DNA of 64,000 nucleotides, from positions 1,054,001 through 1,118,000 of the forward strand of contig NZ_CP051204.2 in assembly GCF_012516375.2 (NCBI RefSeq), in the 5' to 3' direction. The notes under the pieces are model-generated. The model saw nothing but the letters and a program-made list of their open reading frames with translations, was not told the origin of the DNA and did not search any database. Source of the stretch: Chitinophaga oryzae (GTDB lineage: Bacteria > Bacteroidota > Bacteroidia > Chitinophagales > Chitinophagaceae). Positions 60,441 through 64,000 of this stretch are shown here, piece by piece (the stretch's first letter is position 1; each line of letters opens with the position of its first letter). Made by a program: the position numbers and the translations under genes.

Positions 60441-62609
60441 ATGCAAAAGCTTACAACATATTTATTCGCAGGCGTGATGTTATACCTGATGGGCATTATA
60501 CAGGCCTGTAAAAAAGATAAAATAGCGGCTGTGGTCCCGTTTGAGGTCAGGAGTTATTATCCTAACAGCGGCAATGCCGGAACGCTGGTCACCATTACCG
60601 GTAGCGGTTTCTCCGAGGGGAAAGCCAGTATATCCTTCAACGGTACCGATGCAGAAGTGCTGAGCACTACCGATACCCTGCTGGTGGTACGCGCGCCGGA
60701 AAAAGGGCAGAGCGGCACCGTTACTTTTTCCAACGGCAGCAAGTCATTGACCGTAGGCGAGTATACCTACCAGAAGTTAAGTGTGCAGAAAATATTTCCT
60801 CCTAACGGTACCGCGGGTACGCAGATACGCATCAGCGGCGCTGGCTTCAGCAGCCTGAAATCACCTGCAGAAGTGCTGGTCAACGGCAAATCCGCTACTG
60901 TGGTAAGTGCCAGCGACACTACGCTGATTGCCACCGTGCCGGAAGGGGCCGGCAGCGGACCGGTGACGGTGAAGGTAGACGGGATGGTATCTGTGGGGCA
61001 GCCTTTTCAGTTTCAGACGATCAGTGGTATTAAGCCGCTGACCGGTGGTCAGGGTACCCGTGTAACCATTAGCGGAGAAGGCTTTGCAGCGGTAGCCGCC
61101 GATAATGTGGTGGAGTTCAACGGTAAGAAAGCTGTCGTGGCAGAGGTGACTGCCGGTAAACTGGTGGCAGTGGCGCCGGAAGGAGTAGCGAGCGGGCCGC
61201 TGGCTGTTACCATTAACGGGCAGAAAATTGTCGGTCCGTCGTTCACCGTAGTGCCGCCGCCGTCGTTGCGGCTGGTAAGTCCGCTCAGCGGGCCGGCTGG
61301 TGCGGAGATGATCATTGAGGGGAAAGACTTCAGCACTGTAGCAGATGAAAACGTAGTGACGATCAATAATGTGAAGGCGGTGGTGAAAGAGGCGACCAGT
61401 CTGCGTCTTACGGTAGTGCTGCCGGCAGGTATGGGCAAGGGAACGGTGATGGTGAGCGTGAATGATCAGCCGGTGAAAGGGCCGGAGTTTACAGAACAAA
61501 ATCTGGGTATACTGAAAATGGAACCGTCCAATGGTCTGGCAGGCACTAAGGTAGTGATCACCGGTACCGGTTTCAGTATAAACCCTGCAGAGAACGAGGT
61601 AACGTTCAACGGTGTGGTAGCACAGATACTCAGCGCCACAGCCACCACGCTGGAAGTGATGACGCCGGCCAACCTGACGACCGGCCCGGTAAAAGTGAAA
61701 CGTGCTGCACTGATAGCGGAAAGCCCTGTTCCGTTTAGCCGTTCCGGTATGTTTACGTTGACCAGCCAGATGGGTGCATTCATCGGTCCGCTGGTAGTAG
61801 ACAGGCAGGGTAACGTATTTGTGTCCAACACCCGTGAGAACTATATTTCCAAAGTGACGCCTGCCGGCAATGTGTCCGTCTTTGCCGGAGAGCCTAACCA
61901 ATTGGGGGTAGCCGATGGCAATGGCACGAATGCCCGCTTTGGTAGTATTTACGGCCTGGTGCTGGATGAAAATGATAACCTCTATGTTTCCGAGGTGTCT
62001 GCTAATGGTGGCGCTCTCCGTAAAATCACACCGCAGGGCGATGTGACGACCCTCAGGAGTGGTTTGCCCAATGACGTTGGTACGGTGACGATAGACAAAA
62101 AAGGTAACCTCTATTACACGCAGTTGTATAAAGGTGTATTTCGGGTATCTCCCAATGGCATATCGGAAAATGTGTTTGCCCGGACAGCAGAGGCAACGCG
62201 GATGGCCATTAGCGGTAACAATGATCATCTGTTTGTGGTAGGAGACAAATATGAACCTACTTTCTACTGGCAACAGTTCAGTAACAGCAAGTTGACCTGG
62301 GTTGGGTCATCCGCTGGCTACCAGGACGGGCCGGTGTCTTCTGCACTGTTTGGAGGCACTATCGGTGCATTGCTGATAGATCATGAACAAAACCTGCTGA
62401 TCGCAGATGTGCATAACTATGCGTTGCGTAAGCTGGATCCGTCTACGGGGCAGGTGAGCACCGCGGCGAAACTGTCAAGAGGTTTTGAAGATGGCAGCCT
62501 GGATAAGGCGAAGATCGGTTTGATGGCGGACCTGGCGATCGACAAGGAAGGAAGTATTTATATCTCTGATCCGAATAACAGGGCTATCAGAAAAATTGTG
62601 CTTAAGTAA
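60441..62609 (+). CDS. lipoprotein with five TIG/IPT domains and an NHL-like propeller
   Basis: A 722-residue lipoprotein (Cys23 in IIQACKKDK). Five IPT/TIG immunoglobulin-like domains lie in tandem at roughly 36-112, 115-193, 194-272, 275-354 and 357-435, each with a GxxGTxVTITGxGFS-like start (for example AGTLVTITGSGFS and AGTKVVITGTGFS). The remainder (about 440-722) is an NHL/SMP-30-like propeller with repeats such as GPLVVDRQGNVFVSNTRENYISKVTPAG, GLVLDENDNLYVSEV and DLAIDKEGSIYISDPNNRAIRKI. Such proteins stand on the surface and bind ligands. It closes the operon; a hairpin lies 25 nt downstream. Confidence 0.9.
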   Translation: MQKLTTYLFAGVMLYLMGIIQACKKDKIAAVVPFEVRSYYPNSGNAGTLVTITGSGFSEGKASISFNGTDAEVLSTTDTLLVVRAPEKGQSGTVTFSNGSKSLTVGEYTYQKLSVQKIFPPNGTAGTQIRISGAGFSSLKSPAEVLVNGKSATVVSASDTTLIATVPEGAGSGPVTVKVDGMVSVGQPFQFQTISGIKPLTGGQGTRVTISGEGFAAVAADNVVEFNGKKAVVAEVTAGKLVAVAPEGVASGPLAVTINGQKIVGPSFTVVPPPSLRLVSPLSGPAGAEMIIEGKDFSTVADENVVTINNVKAVVKEATSLRLTVVLPAGMGKGTVMVSVNDQPVKGPEFTEQNLGILKMEPSNGLAGTKVVITGTGFSINPAENEVTFNGVVAQILSATATTLEVMTPANLTTGPVKVKRAALIAESPVPFSRSGMFTLTSQMGAFIGPLVVDRQGNVFVSNTRENYISKVTPAGNVSVFAGEPNQLGVADGNGTNARFGSIYGLVLDENDNLYVSEVSANGGALRKITPQGDVTTLRSGLPNDVGTVTIDKKGNLYYTQLYKGVFRVSPNGISENVFARTAEATRMAISGNNDHLFVVGDKYEPTFYWQQFSNSKLTWVGSSAGYQDGPVSSALFGGTIGALLIDHEQNLLIADVHNYALRKLDPSTGQVSTAAKLSRGFEDGSLDKAKIGLMADLAIDKEGSIYISDPNNRAIRKIVLK

Positions 62610-62997
62610 GGGTGCTTGCATTTCAGAGAGGGTAGGGCTGCTCCGGAAGGGCAGCCCTGCGTGTTTTGCAGAAGTCCGCGCCGGTTTACTATGAGAAAGG
62701 TATGCATAAACATATCATGTTTTTAATTGTCTGAATGTTGTCGCTTTTATACTATTCCTGAACAGGATCGTTAAATAATTTCGTATACTGAAAATATGTT
62801 TTAGTAGTTGACGGACTGTAGTATACCATTTTCCGGCTACAAAGACAGTAATCAAAATAACCATCAGTTCGCTCCGGGGCTTGTAATCCGTATTGTTGGC
62901 CTTTACCGGAATACTATGCATATTATCTCCTGCTAATACTATCAAATATTCTATTGGTTCCACGTTTATTATTTCACTTTTTTAACCCACTTATTTT
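62610..62997. other. intergenic region, 388 bases
   Basis: It lies between the TIG/NHL gene and the last lipoprotein gene. Its first part contains the terminator hairpin. The rest is AT-rich, without a clear -7 box. A minus-strand open frame (62715-62963) exists but has no convincing coding features. Confidence 0.4.
62634..62665 (+). terminator. candidate terminator after the TIG/NHL gene
   Basis: An 8-bp stem AGGGCTGC/GCAGCCCT (62634-62641 with 62651-62658). The T-tract is weak (GTGTTTTGC). It probably ends the long receptor and lipoprotein operon. Confidence 0.55.
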
Positions 62998-64000
62998 ATG
63001 AAAATCAATTTAATGCTCTGCACAGGTTTGCTGTTAATGTTTGTCTTTCTGTCCTGTAAAAAGGAGGCAAGTGTCAAAGAAAGTGAACCAGTGGCAAAAG
63101 ACAGTCCTGTTAAAGTAGTCGATGGTGTACTGCACTTCTCTGACGATCAGACTTTCGTTCAGACAATGTTGGCAATTAATTCAATGTCTGCGGAACAGCG
63201 ACAGGCATGGGAGAAGGAGATTGGTTTCACTTCCCTGAGATCGGTTTACGACAAATTCAATCAGGAGCTTGATAAAATGGAAGCCGCACAGAATAAAGAC
63301 GGCTTTTTTACCGTGAAGAACAAGTATGATCGGGTTGTAGTGTGGAATAGTGCCGGCACTTCTTATGATATCAACTGCCGGGGTATTCTGGAAGCGGGTG
63401 TAGTAAATGCAGAAGGCCTGGTTCGGATAAATGACCAGCTTTTGCAATACAGCCATGATCAGATTACGACTTCTTCTATTCAGGCAGAAGGTAGCATTGG
63501 TGGCAGAAAAGCAAATGAGCATACTATTATTTGGGCAAGAGACAAGAAAAATACATTAGCAAGAGATGTCACTGTCTTTGATCAGTCTGCGCTGGTTGCT
63601 TATGGACAGGCACCCGTTTTGAATCAACTTAAAATGGGAGAAGGCAGTTTTGCCAATGCGTCTCCGATGGAATCCGGCGTGGAGGCGGCAGCTCATGCAC
63701 AGGTTAAGATTTACAACTTTTTGTTGAACGGACAAAACAGGGGCTTTTGCACGGTTTACTATTTTGCGGAACATAGAAACTGGCTTGGTATTTTACGAAG
63801 GGTAAATACTATCAATAGCGGTTTTGTAGGGGATCATGCCGTTACGCTGAACAATCAGGGAGAACATATGATTTACAGTGTCGGCGATTTCGGCGGGAAC
63901 TGGGTGAAAGGTCCCAACTGGAGCCACGGGCTTGCCACGGAGCATGAAGTGGTGATTATCGCATCCGCTGCGCTGAAAAGCAATCCGACGACGGTAAGTT
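62998..64000 (+). CDS. lipoprotein of unknown function, 3' end outside the window
   Basis: The first 334 codons of a lipoprotein gene that runs off the right edge. The ATG at 62998 opens a signal to VFLSC (Cys20), then KKEASVKESE. The start of the mature part, DGVLHFSDDQTFVQTMLAINSMSAEQRQAWEKEIGFTSLRSVYD (about 46-89), looks like the DUF4848 family of Bacteroidota; this is a recollection, not a search. The rest is beta-rich (for example VVVWNSAGTSYDINCRGILEAG). The gene is more AT-rich than its neighbours and is preceded by a 388-base gap, so it belongs to a separate transcription unit. Confidence 0.75.
   Translation, partial: MKINLMLCTGLLLMFVFLSCKKEASVKESEPVAKDSPVKVVDGVLHFSDDQTFVQTMLAINSMSAEQRQAWEKEIGFTSLRSVYDKFNQELDKMEAAQNKDGFFTVKNKYDRVVVWNSAGTSYDINCRGILEAGVVNAEGLVRINDQLLQYSHDQITTSSIQAEGSIGGRKANEHTIIWARDKKNTLARDVTVFDQSALVAYGQAPVLNQLKMGEGSFANASPMESGVEAAAHAQVKIYNFLLNGQNRGFCTVYYFAEHRNWLGILRRVNTINSGFVGDHAVTLNNQGEHMIYSVGDFGGNWVKGPNWSHGLATEHEVVIIASAALKSNPTTVS

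Noticed and set aside
60861..62273. A 470-codon open frame on the minus strand opposite the TIG/NHL gene
   Set aside because: It mirrors the codon pattern of the plus-strand gene, has no signal, domain or promoter, and the plus-strand product is clearly real. The same applies to the long antisense frames at 20914-22038, 7148-8245 and 2568-3425.
62715..62963. An 82-codon minus-strand frame in the gap before the last lipoprotein
   Set aside because: AT-rich, with no recognisable motif, and the amino-acid mix is not protein-like enough to call. It may be chance.
1..64000. CRISPR arrays, tRNA or rRNA genes, insertion sequences with transposase
   Set aside because: I saw no direct-repeat arrays with regular spacers, no tRNA-like cloverleaf with CCA, and no transposase-like protein. 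The only repeat-like element is the inverted repeat near 13.8 kb.

Overview
The window looks like chromosomal DNA of a Bacteroidota bacterium, most likely a Chitinophaga-type member of the Chitinophagaceae. The signs are five complete and one partial TonB-dependent receptor (several of SusC/RagA type), two SusD/RagB lipoproteins, two FecI-type sigma / FecR-type anti-sigma pairs, a type IX secretion C-terminal tail, many lipoproteins of the C-K-K-D type, start sites without Shine-Dalgarno sequences, and several TAnnTTTG-type -7 promoter boxes. The genus is an inference; there is no rRNA or tRNA gene here to confirm it.

Layout. 1-5.4 kb (minus strand): the leading part of a polysaccharide-utilisation locus, with a GH29 alpha-L-fucosidase, a two-beta-helix GH28-like protein and the start of a SusC porin that runs off the left edge. 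5.5-6.2 kb: a truncated AbiEii-like nucleotidyltransferase flanked by two identical LacI-type operator sequences. 6.5-9.7 kb: a large secreted glucose/sorbosone-dehydrogenase-like protein with a T9SS tail. 9.8-15.5 kb: housekeeping and accessory genes (malate:quinone oxidoreductase, metallophosphoesterase, SMI1/KNR4-like protein, SRPBCC protein, YdeI-like protein, nitrilase), with an inverted-repeat element in front of the YdeI gene. 15.5-24.4 kb: sigma, anti-sigma, SusC with STN domain, SusD and an FAD-dependent oxidoreductase. 24.5-30.1 kb: a DeoR regulator with a phased-repeat operator candidate, then a second SusC/SusD pair. 30.1-36.8 kb: rhomboid protease, a lipoprotein, then a LytS-type kinase, LytTR regulator, TonB-dependent receptor, TPR-like protein and a small membrane protein. 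36.8-45.1 kb: mixed single genes (YXWGXW-type protein, alpha/beta hydrolase, macro-domain protein, Ca2+/H+ antiporter, AraC regulator, two DHFR/RibD-like reductases, unknown membrane-anchored protein, SDR). 45.3-62.6 kb: sigma, anti-sigma and a tight eight-gene run encoding two different TonB-dependent receptors, five unusual lipoproteins (three of them fasciclin-like) and a TIG/NHL lipoprotein. The window ends inside another lipoprotein gene.

The most distinctive part is the 45.3-62.6 kb locus. It has the control logic of a FecIR-driven SusC system but no SusD and no hydrolase; instead it carries fasciclin, DUF4397-like and TIG/NHL lipoproteins and a second, Oar-like receptor. One of its genes is broken by a frameshift at a run of five G. 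This looks like a surface-assembly, adhesion or non-glycan uptake system, but that function is inferred only from gene content.
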